A stretch of DNA of 64,000 nt from Variovorax boronicumulans (GCF_007677875.1 NZ_VEDO01000015.1:82082-146081), one strand, 5' to 3'; counted from the first letter of the stretch, positions 46,655 through 58,891 are shown. The notes: a model not told the origin generated them from the sequence alone. A program made the numbers and translations.

Positions 46655-48952
46655 TTACTTGGCGATGTTGGCGTCTGCCACCGCCAGGGCGGTCATGTTG
46701 ACGACGCGGCGCACGGTCGCCGACGGCGTCAGCACATGGGCGGGCTTGGCCGCGCCCAGCAGGATCGGGCCCACCGTCACGCCGTTGGCGCCCGTCATCT
46801 TGAGCACGTTGAACAGGATGTTGGCCGCGTCCAGGTTGGGGCAGATCAGTAGGTTGGCCTCGCCCGTCATGGTGCTCGTGGGCAGCGTGCTGCGGCGCAC
46901 GTCCTCGGACAGGGCCGAGTCGCCGTGCATCTCGCCCTCGGACTCGATGTCGGGGGCCAGCTGCGCGAAGAGCTCACGTGCCTCGCGCATCTTGCGGGCC
47001 GAGGCGCGCTCGGAGGTGCCGAAGTTCGAGTGCGACAGGAAGGCCACCTTGGGCGGCAGGCCGAAGCGGCGCACCTCTTCGGCGGCCATCAGCGCGATGT
47101 GGGCCAGTTGCTCGGCCGTGGGGTCGTCGTGCACGCTGGTGTCCGCCACGAAAAGGGTGTACTTGTCCAGCGTGAGCGCGTTGACGGTGGCAAAGCCCGG
47201 GCCGCCCTTCTGCGTGCCGAGCAGCTGGTCGAGGATCTTGAGGTGGCTGTCGAAGCGGCCGACCAGGCCGCACAGCATGGCATCGGCATCGCCCAGGTGG
47301 ACCATGAGCGCGGCGATGGTGGTGTTGGAGCGGCGCACCATGGCCTTGGCGGCCTCGGGCGTTATGCCGCGCCGGCCCATCAGCGCGTGGTAGGCCTCCC
47401 AGTACTGGCGGAAGCGCGGGTCGTTCTCGGGGTCGACCACCTCGGCGTCGATGCCGGGGCGCAGGTGCAGGCCGGCCTTCTTGACGCGCGCGGCGATGAT
47501 GTCGGGGCGGCCGATCAAAATGGGCTTGGCCAGGCCTTCGTCCACGGCCAGCTGGGCCGCGCGCAGCACGCGGTCGTCCTCGCCCTCGGCATAGGCCACG
47601 CGCTTCTTCGTGGCCAGCTTGGCGGCCGTGAACACCGGGCGCATGAACATGCCCGTGTGGTAGACGAAGCGCTGCAGGTGCTGGGCGTAGGCTTCCAGGT
47701 CTTCGATGGGGCGCGTGGCCACGCCGGAGGCAGCCGCGGCCTTGGCCACGGCCGGTGCGATGCGCAGGATCAGGCGCGAATCGAAGGGCGTGGGGATGAT
47801 GTAGTCCGGGCCGAACGACAGCTCCTTGCCGGCATAGGCCGTGGCCACTTCCTCGCTGATGTCGGCCTTGGCGAGTTCGGCGATCTCGCGCACGCAGGCC
47901 AGCTTCATCTCCTCGGTGATCTTGGTCGCGCCGCAGTCGAGCGCGCCGCGGAAGATGTAGGGGAAGCACAGCACGTTGTTGACCTGGTTCGGATAGTCCG
48001 AACGGCCGGTGGCGATGATCACGTCGGGCCGCACGGCCTTGGCCAGCTCGGGCCGGATCTCGGGCTCGGGGTTGGCCAGCGCCAGGATGATGGGCTTGTC
48101 GGCCATGGTCTTGACCATCTCCTGCGTCAGCACGCCGGCGGCCGAGCAGCCCAGGAACACGTCGGCGTCCTTCACCACGTCGGCCAGCGTGCGGGCCGAG
48201 GTGTCCTGCGCGTAGACGGCCTTAGAGGCATCGAAGCCGCCGGGGCGGCCGTGGTAGATCACGCCCTTGGAGTCGACCGCGTAGACGTTCTCGCGCTTGA
48301 CGCCCAGGCCGACCATCACGTCCAGGCAGGCGATGGCGGCAGCACCCGCGCCCGAGACGGCGATCTTGACCTTGCCGATGTCCTTGCCCACCAGCTCCAG
48401 GCCGTTGATGAGCGCGGCGGCCGAGATGATGGCCGTGCCGTGCTGGTCGTCGTGGAACACGGGAATGTTCATGCGCTCGCGCAGCTTCTTCTCGATGTAG
48501 AAGCACTCGGGCGCCTTGATGTCTTCCAGGTTCACGCCGCCCAGCGTGGGCTCCAGCGCGGCGACGATCTCGACGATCTTGTCGGGGTCGCGCTCGGCCA
48601 GTTCGATGTCGAACACGTCGACGCCGGCGAACTTCTTGAACAGGCAGCCCTTGCCCTCCATGACGGGCTTGGAGGCCAGCGGGCCGATGTCCCCCAGCCC
48701 CAGCACGGCCGTGCCGTTGGTGATCACGCCGACCAGGTTGCCGCGCGAGGTGTATTCGGCCGCCAGGCTGGGGTCGGCCTCGATGTCCAGGCAGGGGTAG
48801 GCCACGCCGGGCGAGTAGGCCAGTGACAGGTCGCGCTGGTTCAGCAGCGGCTTGGTGGGCGTGACCGAGATCTTGCCCTTGCTCGGGAAACGGTGGTAGT
48901 CGCGCGCGGCGTCGCGCAGGGCCTGCTCTGCAGGGGACAGTTCTTTGCTCAC
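46655..48952 (-). CDS. maeB: NADP-dependent malic enzyme MaeB
   Basis: A 765-residue two-domain enzyme of the usual MaeB length. The N-terminal malic enzyme half (about 1-430) has [42 protein letters not shown] and the nucleotide-binding [19 protein letters not shown]. The C-terminal half (about 430-765) is a phosphotransacetylase-like regulatory domain ([39 protein letters not shown]). It decarboxylates malate to pyruvate and makes NADPH; in E. coli the C-terminal domain mediates acetyl-CoA inhibition. GTG start at 48952 is supported by GAGGAG 6 bases upstream. TATAAC in the upstream gap is a possible -10. Confidence 0.93.
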   Translation of the reverse strand: MSKELSPAEQALRDAARDYHRFPSKGKISVTPTKPLLNQRDLSLAYSPGVAYPCLDIEADPSLAAEYTSRGNLVGVITNGTAVLGLGDIGPLASKPVMEGKGCLFKKFAGVDVFDIELAERDPDKIVEIVAALEPTLGGVNLEDIKAPECFYIEKKLRERMNIPVFHDDQHGTAIISAAALINGLELVGKDIGKVKIAVSGAGAAAIACLDVMVGLGVKRENVYAVDSKGVIYHGRPGGFDASKAVYAQDTSARTLADVVKDADVFLGCSAAGVLTQEMVKTMADKPIILALANPEPEIRPELAKAVRPDVIIATGRSDYPNQVNNVLCFPYIFRGALDCGATKITEEMKLACVREIAELAKADISEEVATAYAGKELSFGPDYIIPTPFDSRLILRIAPAVAKAAAASGVATRPIEDLEAYAQHLQRFVYHTGMFMRPVFTAAKLATKKRVAYAEGEDDRVLRAAQLAVDEGLAKPILIGRPDIIAARVKKAGLHLRPGIDAEVVDPENDPRFRQYWEAYHALMGRRGITPEAAKAMVRRSNTTIAALMVHLGDADAMLCGLVGRFDSHLKILDQLLGTQKGGPGFATVNALTLDKYTLFVADTSVHDDPTAEQLAHIALMAAEEVRRFGLPPKVAFLSHSNFGTSERASARKMREARELFAQLAPDIESEGEMHGDSALSEDVRRSTLPTSTMTGEANLLICPNLDAANILFNVLKMTGANGVTVGPILLGAAKPAHVLTPSATVRRVVNMTALAVADANIAK

Positions 48953-49132
48953 TGGGAACTCCTCGGTATGTAACGCTGCCCGGCAGCGGCGGGCCCGGTG
49001 TCCTGCCGCTGCGCGGGGGCTTAGCCTACCCCATGCGCGCGCTGCTCCAGGCGCGGCGTTATAGGGAATTACCAGTTGCCTCTATACGAGATCGATGATG
49101 CTGCGCGGGCGCAGCGGGCGCAGAATGCCCGC

Positions 49133-50002
49133 ATGACCAGCCTGTACCCGCTCGACGACTGCCTGGACCGCCTCGCCCGCGAGGACGGGGTGCTGGTGCA
49201 GGTCGAGGCCACGCAGGGCTCGGCCCCGCGCGAGGCCGGCACCTGGATGGCGGTCTGGCGCGCTGCGCTGACGGGCACCATCGGTGGCGGCCAGCTCGAG
49301 TACCAGGCCATCGCGGCGGCCCGTGCGCTGCTGCAAGGCGAGGCCGGCGCCGTGGCGCAGAACGCCGTGGTGCGTTATCCGCTCGGCCCCACACTGGGCC
49401 AGTGCTGCGGCGGCGTGGTGTTCCTGCGCTACCGGCGCATCGGTGCGGCCGACGCGCCGGCGCTGCGCAGTGCGCTGACCGAGCGGCTGGCGCCGGTGGC
49501 CTTGTTCGGCGGTGGCCACGTCGGGGCTGCGATCGTGCGCCTGCTGGCAGGCCTGCCGTACGCGGTGCGCTGGATCGACAGCCGCGATGGCGTCTTCCCG
49601 CCGCACTTGCCCACCCAGGTGGAGGCCGAGCACAGCGAGCCCGTGCAGGACGCCGTCGCCGCGTTGCCGGCCGGCGCGCGCGTGCTCATCATGAGCTTCA
49701 GCCACGCCGAGGACCTGGATGTCGTGATCGCCTGCCTGCAGCGCCTGCGCACGCGCGACGACCTGCCGTTCGTGGGCCTGATCGGCAGCCAGACCAAGTG
49801 GGCCACCTTCCGTCACCGGCTCGAGGCGCGCGGCTTCACGCCATCTGAGATTGCGCGCATCACCTGCCCGATCGGCGTGCCCGGCATCGCTGGCAAGCAG
49901 CCCGAGGTGATCGCCGTGGCGGTGGCAGCGCAGCTGCTGCAGCTGGCACCGCCGCAGGCGACGACCGCGGTCGCCTCGCTTCAGGCGGCCGGCGCGCGGT
50001 AG
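49133..50002 (+). CDS. xdhC: Xanthine dehydrogenase accessory protein XdhC
   Basis: A 289-residue protein of the XdhC/CoxI family. The N-terminal half has GTWMAVW, GTIGGGQLEYQA and GPTLGQCCGG; the C-terminal Rossmann half has LFGGGHVGAAIVRLLAGL, VGLIGSQTKWATFRHRLEARG and CPIGVPGIAGKQPEVIAVAVAAQLL. XdhC binds molybdenum cofactor, helps its sulfuration and loads it into XdhB. The start at 49133 (MTSLYPLDD) fits the family; the frame continues upstream without a better ribosome site. It is separated from xdhA-xdhB by an opposite-strand methyltransferase gene, unlike the common contiguous xdhABC order. Confidence 0.9.
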   Translation: MTSLYPLDDCLDRLAREDGVLVQVEATQGSAPREAGTWMAVWRAALTGTIGGGQLEYQAIAAARALLQGEAGAVAQNAVVRYPLGPTLGQCCGGVVFLRYRRIGAADAPALRSALTERLAPVALFGGGHVGAAIVRLLAGLPYAVRWIDSRDGVFPPHLPTQVEAEHSEPVQDAVAALPAGARVLIMSFSHAEDLDVVIACLQRLRTRDDLPFVGLIGSQTKWATFRHRLEARGFTPSEIARITCPIGVPGIAGKQPEVIAVAVAAQLLQLAPPQATTAVASLQAAGAR

Positions 50003-50916
50003 GCCAGCACCTTGAGGCTGCGCTCTTCGTCGGCATCGGCGAAGGCCGGCGGGTTGGCGACACGCTCCACGAACTGCAGATCGGGCGCCTGCTCGGCCAT
50101 GTGCCCAGTGAGGAAGTCCACGCCCAGTTCCGGTGCGTTCAGGCACAGCAGCGCATGTCCGCCCGGCATCAGCAGCTCGGGCAAGCGGCGCATCACGCGC
50201 GCGTAGTCCTTGGTCGCGACGAAGCTGCCCTTCTGGTAGCTGGGCGGGTCGACCACGATGAGGTCGTACGCGCCGCCGCGCTTGATCTTGCCCCAGCTGC
50301 TGAACACATCGTGGGCCGCGAAGCTGGCGCCGACCCCCACGCCGTTGAGCTGGTGGTTCTGCTGACCCGTGGCCAGCGCGGCGCGGCTCATGTCCATGTT
50401 GAGCACGTGGCCGGCGCCGGCCAGGCGCGCCACGACCGAGAACGCGCAGGTGTAGGCGAACAGGTTGAGCACGCGCATGCGCTGCGGCTCGGCATGGGCC
50501 GCGACGGTGCGGCGCACCCAGGCGCGGCCCGCCGCCATGTCGGGGAACAGGCCGTGGTTCTGCCCGCGCAGCAGGTGCACGAGGTAGCGCGCGCCTTGCT
50601 CGGTCACCACGTGGGGATCGGGCACGCTGCCGGCCATCAGCCGCGTCTGGGCCTGTCCGTGGGACGGCCGGACCTGCAGCACCCAGCGCAAGGGCTGGCC
50701 GGGCGCGATGGCCTGCCAGCGCCGTGCCAGTGCCTCGCCGATGGCAGCCACCTCGGGCTCTGCCAGAGGGGCGAAGCTCGTCAGCAGCAGCACGGGTGGG
50801 AAGGCGTCGAGCACCAGGTGCTCGCAGCCCGGCTGGCGGGCGCCGCGGCCGTGGAAGATGCGCTGGACATCGGTGCAGGGCGCCATGGTGGCGATGGCGT
50901 CTAAAAGTGCTTGCAT
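49981..50916 (-). CDS. Class I SAM-dependent methyltransferase (RlmI-like)
   Basis: A 311-residue protein. The C-terminal two thirds form a Rossmann methyltransferase: RVLNLFAYTCAFSVVARLAGAGHV (SAM motif I region), LNMDMSRAAL, and the catalytic-type DPPSYQKGSF, which matches the DPPSF/Y motif of 23S rRNA cytosine methyltransferases such as RlmI. There is no N-terminal PUA domain typical of RlmI, so the substrate is uncertain. Start at 50916 (MQALLDAIATM) is chosen; a Met 10 codons earlier is possible. It overlaps the xdhC end by 22 bases in a convergent layout. Confidence 0.8.
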   Translation of the reverse strand: MQALLDAIATMAPCTDVQRIFHGRGARQPGCEHLVLDAFPPVLLLTSFAPLAEPEVAAIGEALARRWQAIAPGQPLRWVLQVRPSHGQAQTRLMAGSVPDPHVVTEQGARYLVHLLRGQNHGLFPDMAAGRAWVRRTVAAHAEPQRMRVLNLFAYTCAFSVVARLAGAGHVLNMDMSRAALATGQQNHQLNGVGVGASFAAHDVFSSWGKIKRGGAYDLIVVDPPSYQKGSFVATKDYARVMRRLPELLMPGGHALLCLNAPELGVDFLTGHMAEQAPDLQFVERVANPPAFADADEERSLKVLAYRAPAA

Positions 50917-50989
50917 GGTCGTGAAGAGAGGGGAGCCGCTTCCCACGGGGCGGTGGCACGGGTGTTGCAGCGCCAGCTTGCGGGTTTAC

Positions 50990-51051
50990 CCGGGGCATTC
51001 ATAACGCACTGCGCATATGCACTATGGTGATGTTGGTATGCCACAACGCGT
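50990..51051 (+). promoter_or_regulatory. A/T-richer leader of the xdhAB operon, candidate promoter/regulator site
   Basis: This stretch is clearly richer in A and T than its surroundings. It contains the 8-bp palindrome GCATATGC at 51013-51020, TATGGT at 51023-51028 as a possible -10, and spaced CAT/ATG elements that could serve as a LysR-type site. A LysR regulator is encoded in the same operon. No consensus -35 is seen, so assignment is tentative. Confidence 0.35.
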
Positions 51052-51120
51052 ATGAACCGTGACCATCCTGTCCCTGGCGAGACCAGCGAGGATCGCCGAA
51101 ACCACCCCACGAGCAAGCAC

Positions 51121-52695
<1,575 letters not shown>

Positions 52696-52714
52696 GCGCG
52701 AACAGGAGTCCACG

Positions 52715-55144
52715 ATGAACAAACCCATTGCCGAGCATCTGCTGGTACCGGCCACGGCCTTCGCCAGCTACCAGGACAACACCGCCGCGCGCATCGACCC
52801 GCAGGCCGAGGCGCGCGCGCAGGACGCCGGCGCCCGCGTGGGCATCAGCCGCGCGCACGAATCGGCCGCGCTGCATGTGGCGGGCGCCGCCACCTACATC
52901 GACGACATCCCCGAATTGGCCGGCACGCTGCATTGCGCGCTGGGTCTGTCGCCCGTGGCGGCCGGGCGGCTGCTGGGCATCGACCTGGCTGCCGTGCAGG
53001 CCATGCCCGGCGTGGTGCGCGTGCTGGTGGCGGCCGACATCCCCGGAACGAACGACTGCGGTTCGATCGTGCACGACGACCCGATCCTGTGCGATGGCGA
53101 GATCCGCTACCTGGGCCAGCCCGTGTTTGCCGTGGTCGCCAGCACGCGCGACGCGGCGCGGCGCGCCGCCGCGTTGGCCGGGAAGGTGCTGCGGGTCGAA
53201 CCGGCCAAGCCCGTGCTGACCCCGCGCGACGCCCATGCCGGCGGCCACTACGTGGTGCCGCCCATGCACCTTGTGCGCAGCACGAGCGGCCGCGACGCCG
53301 ACGGTATCCGCGCCGCCATCGCGGCCGCGCCGCACCGCCTCACGGACAGCCTGGACGTGGGCGGCCAGGAGCAGTTCTACCTGGAAGGCCAGATCAGCTA
53401 CGCGATCCCGAAGGAGGGCGGGGCGGTGCACGTGCACTGCTCCACCCAGCACCCGAGCGAGATGCAGCACCTGGTCGCGCATGCGCTGCACCTGCCCGCC
53501 CATGCCGTGCACGTGGAGTGCCGGCGCATGGGCGGCGGCTTCGGCGGCAAGGAGTCGCAGTCGGCCTTGTTCGCCTGCGTGGCGGCGGTGGCGGCGCGCG
53601 CGCTGCGCAGGCCGGTCAAGCTGCGGCTGGACCGCGACGACGACTTCATGGTCACGGGCCGACGCCACTGCTTCTGGTACGAGTACGACATCGGCTACGA
53701 CGACGAAGGCCGCATCCTGGCCGCGGAGATCAGCATGGTCTCGCGTGCCGGGCACTCGGCGGACCTTTCGGCGCCCGTGATGACGCGCGCGCTGTGCCAC
53801 TTCGACAACGCCTACTGGCTGCCCGAGGTGGCCATGCACGGTTTCTCGGGCCGCACCAACACGCAGAGCAACACCGCCTTCCGCGGCTTCGGCGGGCCGC
53901 AGGGCGCCATTGCGGTCGAGAACATCCTGGACAGCATCGCGCGCCGGCTCGGCCGCGATGCGCTGGCCGTGCGCCGGGCCAACTTCTATGGCGTCGGCGA
54001 GCGCAACGTCACGCCCTACCAGCAGACCGTGCAGGACAACATCCTCGAGCCCCTGGTCGGCGAACTGGAGGCCCGCAGCGACTACGCCGCGCGGCGCGCT
54101 GCAGTGGCCGCCTTCAACGCCGCCAGCCCGGTGCTCAAGCGCGGGCTGGCGCTCACGCCGCTCAAGTTCGGCATCAGCTTCAACGTCAAGCACTTCAACC
54201 AGGCCGGCGCGCTGGTCCATGTCTACACCGACGGCTCGATCCTCGTGAACCATGGCGGCACCGAGATGGGCCAGGGCCTGAACACCAAGGTCTGCCAGGT
54301 CGTGGCGCACGAGCTGGGCGTGGCCTTCGAGCGCGTGCGCGCCACGGCCACCGACACCACCAAGGTGGCCAACACCTCGGCCACGGCCGCTTCGACCGGT
54401 GCCGACCTGAACGGCAAGGCCGCGCAGGACGCGGCGCGCCAGATCCGCGAGCGGCTGGCGGCCTGCGCGGCGGCGCGCCACGGCGGCACGGCCGATGCGG
54501 TGCGGTTTGCCAATGACAAGGTCTTCGTCAACGGCCGCGAACTCGGCTTCGACGTGCTGGTGGGCGAGGCGTATCTCGACCGCGTGCAGCTGTGGTCCGA
54601 CGGCTTCTACGCCACGCCCGGACTGTCCTGGGACCGCGAGACCATGACCGGCCGGCCGTTCTACTACTTCGCCTACGGCGCGGCCGTCAGCGAGGTCGTC
54701 ATCGACACGCTGACGGGCGAGTGGAAGCTGCTGCGCGCCGACATCCTGCACGACGCCGGCAAATCGCTGAACCCGGCCGTGGACATCGGCCAGGTCGAGG
54801 GCGCCTTCATCCAGGGCATGGGCTGGCTCACCACCGAGGAACTGGTCTGGCATCCCGAGACCGGCAAGCTGACCACGCACGCGCCCAGCACCTACAAGAT
54901 CCCCACGGCCAACGACTGCCCGCCGGTGTTCAACGTGCGGCTGTTCGACCGCGAGAACGTGGAAGACTCCATCCACCGCAGCAAGGCCGTGGGTGAGCCG
55001 CCGCTGCTGCTGCCCTTCTCGGTGTTCTTCGCGATCCGCGACGCGGTCTCGGCCGCGGGCGGCCACCGCGTGGATCCGCCCCTGAGCGCACCTGCGACCG
55101 GCGAATCCATCCTGCGCGCGCTCAGCGCCGTGCAGGCCGGCTGA
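52715..55144 (+). CDS. xdhB: Xanthine dehydrogenase molybdenum subunit
   Basis: An 809-residue molybdopterin-binding subunit that oxidises hypoxanthine and xanthine to urate. Visible motifs are GAATYIDDIPELAGTLHCA, RRMGGGFGGKESQ, AFRGFGGPQG, GGTEMGQGLNTK and the region of the catalytic glutamate, KAVGEPPLLLPFSV. AGGAG precedes the ATG at 52715, which is 19 bases after the xdhA stop. Full family length with no truncation. Maturation would need XdhC encoded just upstream. Confidence 0.93.
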   Translation: MNKPIAEHLLVPATAFASYQDNTAARIDPQAEARAQDAGARVGISRAHESAALHVAGAATYIDDIPELAGTLHCALGLSPVAAGRLLGIDLAAVQAMPGVVRVLVAADIPGTNDCGSIVHDDPILCDGEIRYLGQPVFAVVASTRDAARRAAALAGKVLRVEPAKPVLTPRDAHAGGHYVVPPMHLVRSTSGRDADGIRAAIAAAPHRLTDSLDVGGQEQFYLEGQISYAIPKEGGAVHVHCSTQHPSEMQHLVAHALHLPAHAVHVECRRMGGGFGGKESQSALFACVAAVAARALRRPVKLRLDRDDDFMVTGRRHCFWYEYDIGYDDEGRILAAEISMVSRAGHSADLSAPVMTRALCHFDNAYWLPEVAMHGFSGRTNTQSNTAFRGFGGPQGAIAVENILDSIARRLGRDALAVRRANFYGVGERNVTPYQQTVQDNILEPLVGELEARSDYAARRAAVAAFNAASPVLKRGLALTPLKFGISFNVKHFNQAGALVHVYTDGSILVNHGGTEMGQGLNTKVCQVVAHELGVAFERVRATATDTTKVANTSATAASTGADLNGKAAQDAARQIRERLAACAAARHGGTADAVRFANDKVFVNGRELGFDVLVGEAYLDRVQLWSDGFYATPGLSWDRETMTGRPFYYFAYGAAVSEVVIDTLTGEWKLLRADILHDAGKSLNPAVDIGQVEGAFIQGMGWLTTEELVWHPETGKLTTHAPSTYKIPTANDCPPVFNVRLFDRENVEDSIHRSKAVGEPPLLLPFSVFFAIRDAVSAAGGHRVDPPLSAPATGESILRALSAVQAG

Positions 55145-55167
55145 GACACGCGCGACCGGAGCCGGCC

Positions 55168-56172
55168 ATGGCCCATGTCGTTCCCATCCAGAAGGCCGGT
55201 GGGTCTGCAGCCGCGGCCAGGAGCGCGGCCGCTTCGGGCCAGGCGCTGTTCGACCGCATCGACCTGCACCTGATCCGCGTGCTGCACGTGGTGCTGACCG
55301 AGCGCAGCGTGTCGCGCGCGGCGATCCGGCTGGGCATGCACCAGCCCGCCGTGTCGGCCGCGCTCAAGCGCCTGCGCGTGCTGTCCGGCGACCCCCTGCT
55401 GGTGCGCACCGGTGGGCGCATGGTGCCCACCGACGCCGCGCTGCGCATGGTGGAGCCGGCGGCCAGCATCCTGCGTGCGGCCGAGATGCTGTTTGCAGAC
55501 GCGCGCAGCTTCGACCCGCAGACCGCCACCGACACCTTTCGCATCGCCGCGAGCGACTACCTGGACCCGCTGTTCCTGCCCACGCTGCTGGCCGATATCA
55601 AGCGCCAGGCGCCTGGCGTGCAGCTGGAGATTCACACGCTGTCGCCGGATTCGGACTACCAGGCGCACCTGGCGCAAGGCCACGTCGACCTGGTGATCGG
55701 CAACTGGATGGAGCCGCCGGAGGACCTGCACATGGCCCGGCTGTTCGGCGACGAAGTGGTGTCCCTGGTCAGCCGCGACCATCCGGCCGTGCGGCGCGGC
55801 TGGGACCTGGACACCTGGCTGGCCGCCGAGCACATCGCGCCCATGCCGCTGCACCCGGGCGCGCGCGGCATCATCGACCAGATGCTGGACGCAAAAGGCC
55901 ACCGCCGCAATGTGGTGGCGCGCTGCGCCTACTTCGGGCTGATTCCCGACATGGTGGCCAACAGCCTGCTGGTGCTGACCACGGGCCGCCAGTACTGCGA
56001 GCGCGTGGCTGCGCGCCTGCCATTGGTCATCCTCGACTGCCCGGCCAGCCTGCCGCGGCTCATGTACTACCAGCTCTGGCACGCACGCAGCCACAGCTCG
56101 ATCGCCGCGCGCTGGCTGCGTGCGCGCACCAAGGACGTGGCCGCCGCGCTGCGCACGTCCGCGGACTGCTGA
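55168..56172 (+). CDS. LysR family transcriptional regulator
   Basis: A 334-residue regulator. After an Ala-rich lead of about 25 residues, the winged helix-turn-helix spans about 28-90 (LHLIRVLHVVLTERSVSRAAIRLGMHQPAVSAALKRLR is covered by residues 33-70). The effector domain follows with FRIAASDYLDPLFLP and HLAQGHVDLVIGNW. It begins 23 bases after xdhB and is followed 40 bases later by the purine permease, so it is part of the purine cluster and probably controls it, with a purine intermediate as effector; this is inference. LysR proteins are more often divergent from their targets than embedded like this one. Confidence 0.87.
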   Translation: MAHVVPIQKAGGSAAAARSAAASGQALFDRIDLHLIRVLHVVLTERSVSRAAIRLGMHQPAVSAALKRLRVLSGDPLLVRTGGRMVPTDAALRMVEPAASILRAAEMLFADARSFDPQTATDTFRIAASDYLDPLFLPTLLADIKRQAPGVQLEIHTLSPDSDYQAHLAQGHVDLVIGNWMEPPEDLHMARLFGDEVVSLVSRDHPAVRRGWDLDTWLAAEHIAPMPLHPGARGIIDQMLDAKGHRRNVVARCAYFGLIPDMVANSLLVLTTGRQYCERVAARLPLVILDCPASLPRLMYYQLWHARSHSSIAARWLRARTKDVAAALRTSADC

Positions 56173-56212
56173 ATCACCAACACACACAACATTTCCAACG
56201 GACGGAGACCCC

Positions 56213-57514
56213 ATGAACTGGACAGAGCGCGTGTTCAAGCTGCAGGAACACGAGACCACGGTGCGCACCGAGCTGACGGCCGGCCTCACCACCTTTTTGA
56301 CGATGGCCTACATCATCTTCGTCAATCCCTCGATCCTGGGCGATGCCGGCATGCCCAAGGATGCGGTCTTCGTGGCCACCTGCCTGATCGCGGCGCTGGG
56401 CACCACCATCATGGGCCTGTACGCCAACTACCCGATCGCGCTGGCGCCGGGCATGGGGCTGAACGCCTACTTCGCCTACGTGGTCGTGCTGAAGATGGGC
56501 TTCACCTGGCAGGCTGCGCTGGGCGCGGTCTTCGTCTCGGGCTGCCTGTTCCTGCTGGTGACGCTGTTCGGGCTGCGCGGGCTCATCATCCGCGGCATTC
56601 CGCTGTCGCTGCGCTATGCGATCACGGTGGGCATCGGCCTGTTCCTGGCACTCATCGCGCTCAAGAGCGCGGGCATCGTCGCGGCTTCGCCGGCCACCTT
56701 CGTGACGCTGGGTGATCTGCACACGGCGCCGGTGGTGCTGGCCGTGCTGGGCTTCGTGCTGATCGTGGTGCTGGACAAGCTGCGCGTGCCCGGCGCCATC
56801 CTGATCGGCATCGTGGCCGTGACCATCGCTTCGTTCTTCTTCGGCGGCAACCAGTTTCGCGGCATCTTCTCGGCGCCGCCCTCGATCGCGCCGACCTTCC
56901 TGCAGCTGGACATCAAGGGTGCGCTCACGGGTGGCCTGCTCAATGTGGTGATGGTGTTCTTCCTGGTGGAGCTGTTCGACGCCACCGGCACGCTGATGGG
57001 CGTGGCCAAGCGCGCCGGCCTCTTGGTGCCGGGCAAGATGGACCGGCTCAACAAGTCGCTGCTGGCCGACAGCGGCGCCATCTTCGCGGGCTCGCTGCTG
57101 GGCACCTCCAGCACCACGGCCTACGTGGAGAGCGCGGCCGGCGTGCAGGCCGGCGGCCGCACCGGCCTCACAGCGCTGACGGTGGCTGTGCTGTTCCTGG
57201 CCTGCCTGTTCATCGCGCCGCTGGCCGGCGTGGTGCCTGCCTATGCCACGGCGCCGGCGCTGTTCTTCGTCGCCTGCCTGATGTTGCGCGAGCTGACCGA
57301 GCTGGACTGGGACGACACCACCGAGGTGATCCCGGCCGCAGTGACCGCGCTGACCATGCCCTTCACCTATTCCATCGCCAACGGCCTGGCCTTCGGTTTC
57401 ATCACCTACGCGGCGCTCAAGCTGTTCACAGGCAAGGTGCGCGAAGTGCACTGGATGGTCTGGATCATCGGTGCCGTGTTCCTGTTCAAGTTCATCTACA
57501 TCGGAGGCCACTGA
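56213..57514 (+). CDS. NCS2 family nucleobase permease (AzgA/PurP type)
   Basis: A 433-residue inner-membrane transporter with about 12 to 14 helices. Signatures of the adenine/guanine/hypoxanthine branch are TELTAGLTTFLTMAYIIFVNP, ALAPGMGLNAYFAY, FFLVELFDATGTLMGVA and GSLLGTSSTTAYVESAAGV. Proton symport of purines is established for the family. GGAG lies 6 bases before the ATG at 56213. It is placed between the LysR regulator and guanine deaminase (5-base gap), consistent with uptake of guanine or hypoxanthine for the neighbouring enzymes. Confidence 0.9.
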   Translation: MNWTERVFKLQEHETTVRTELTAGLTTFLTMAYIIFVNPSILGDAGMPKDAVFVATCLIAALGTTIMGLYANYPIALAPGMGLNAYFAYVVVLKMGFTWQAALGAVFVSGCLFLLVTLFGLRGLIIRGIPLSLRYAITVGIGLFLALIALKSAGIVAASPATFVTLGDLHTAPVVLAVLGFVLIVVLDKLRVPGAILIGIVAVTIASFFFGGNQFRGIFSAPPSIAPTFLQLDIKGALTGGLLNVVMVFFLVELFDATGTLMGVAKRAGLLVPGKMDRLNKSLLADSGAIFAGSLLGTSSTTAYVESAAGVQAGGRTGLTALTVAVLFLACLFIAPLAGVVPAYATAPALFFVACLMLRELTELDWDDTTEVIPAAVTALTMPFTYSIANGLAFGFITYAALKLFTGKVREVHWMVWIIGAVFLFKFIYIGGH

Positions 57515-57519
57515 GCCAC

Positions 57520-58824
57520 ATGACTGCGTCCACGAAAGCCTACCGCGCGCGCCTGCTGCGTTTCTCTCGCGAGGGCGAGGCCCTGTTCGAAGAGGACGGC
57601 CTGCTGGTCGTCGGCACGGACGCCGATGGCGTGCAGCGCGTGCGGGAGGCGGGCCCCTACCGCGAACTGATCGAACGTCACGCGCAGCTCCCGATCACCT
57701 ACTGGCCCGACCGCATCATCGCTCCGGGCTTTCTGGACATGCATGTGCACTTCCCGCAGACCGACATCATCGGTGCGCCGGCCGAGGGGCTGTTGCCCTG
57801 GCTGGAGAACTACACCTTCCCGGCCGAAACGCGCTTTGCCGAAGCTGCGCATGCCGGCGAGGTCGCGGCCTTCTTCTTCGACGAGTTGCAGCGCAATGGC
57901 GTGACCACGGCGCTGACCTTCTGCACCTCCCATCCCGCCTCGGTCGATGCGTTCTTCGGCGAGGCCGAGCGCCGCGGCCTGCGCATGATGGGCGGCAAGG
58001 TGTTGCAGGACCGCCATTCGCCCGACGGTGTGCGCGACGAGACCGAGCAGAGCCTGCTGGACACCGAGGCGCTGATCCGAAAGTGGCACAACCGGGGCCG
58101 CCTCGGTTACGCGATCACGCCGCGCTTCGCGCCGACGAGCACCGATGCCCAGTTGCGCGGTGCCGGCGAACTCGCGGCCCGCTACCCCGACACCTGGATC
58201 CACTCGCACGTCGCCGAGAACAAGGACGAGGTGCAGTGGGCGCGCGAGCTGTTTCCCCGGGCGCGCTCCTACCTGGATGTCTACACCGGCTTCGGGCTGA
58301 TGCGCGAGCGCGCCGTCTATGCGCACTGCATCCATTTCGACGACGCCGACCGTGCGCTGATGCGCGAGACGAAAACGGCCGCTGCCGTGAGCCCGACGAG
58401 CAACCTGTTCCTGGGCAGCGGCTTTTTCGACTACCAGGGCGCCGAGCGCATCGGCATGCGCCATGGCCTGGCCAGCGATGTGGGCGGTGGCACCAGCTTC
58501 AGCCCCTTCCACACCATGCTGGCGGCCTACTATGTGGGACGCGAGGGCCAGACCAAGCCTGGCCTGAGCCTGGCGCCCTCGCGGCTGTGGTGGAACCACA
58601 CCGGCGGCGCGGCACAGGCGCTGGGGCTGCAGGGCGTGGTGGGCACGCTGCAGCCGGGCACCGAGGCGGACTTCGTGGTGCTCAACCCCGGTGCCACGCC
58701 GCTGCTGGCGCGCAAGACGGCGCTGGCCGACAACCTGGAAGAGCTGCTGTTCGCGCTGATCGTGCTGGGCGACGACCGGCTCGTGGAGCGGGTGGAGACG
58801 GCGGGCGCCGCCCTGCCTGCCTGA
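57520..58824 (+). CDS. guaD: Guanine deaminase
   Basis: A 434-residue amidohydrolase that hydrolyses guanine to xanthine and ammonia. Metal ligands and active-site blocks are present: His75 and His77 in LDMHVHFPQ, IHSHVAENKDE, YAHCIHFDD and SDVGGGTSFSPF with the catalytic aspartate. Length and the LPWLENYTFPAE segment fit bacterial GuaD. It begins 5 bases after the permease stop, so uptake and deamination are co-expressed. Xanthine goes on to XdhAB encoded upstream. Confidence 0.93.
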   Translation: MTASTKAYRARLLRFSREGEALFEEDGLLVVGTDADGVQRVREAGPYRELIERHAQLPITYWPDRIIAPGFLDMHVHFPQTDIIGAPAEGLLPWLENYTFPAETRFAEAAHAGEVAAFFFDELQRNGVTTALTFCTSHPASVDAFFGEAERRGLRMMGGKVLQDRHSPDGVRDETEQSLLDTEALIRKWHNRGRLGYAITPRFAPTSTDAQLRGAGELAARYPDTWIHSHVAENKDEVQWARELFPRARSYLDVYTGFGLMRERAVYAHCIHFDDADRALMRETKTAAAVSPTSNLFLGSGFFDYQGAERIGMRHGLASDVGGGTSFSPFHTMLAAYYVGREGQTKPGLSLAPSRLWWNHTGGAAQALGLQGVVGTLQPGTEADFVVLNPGATPLLARKTALADNLEELLFALIVLGDDRLVERVETAGAALPA

Positions 58825-58891
58825 AGGACAGCCCATGCGCGAGGACCAGCGCCCGCGGCATGGGCGGCTGCGGACAGAGCCCGCCTGGCGC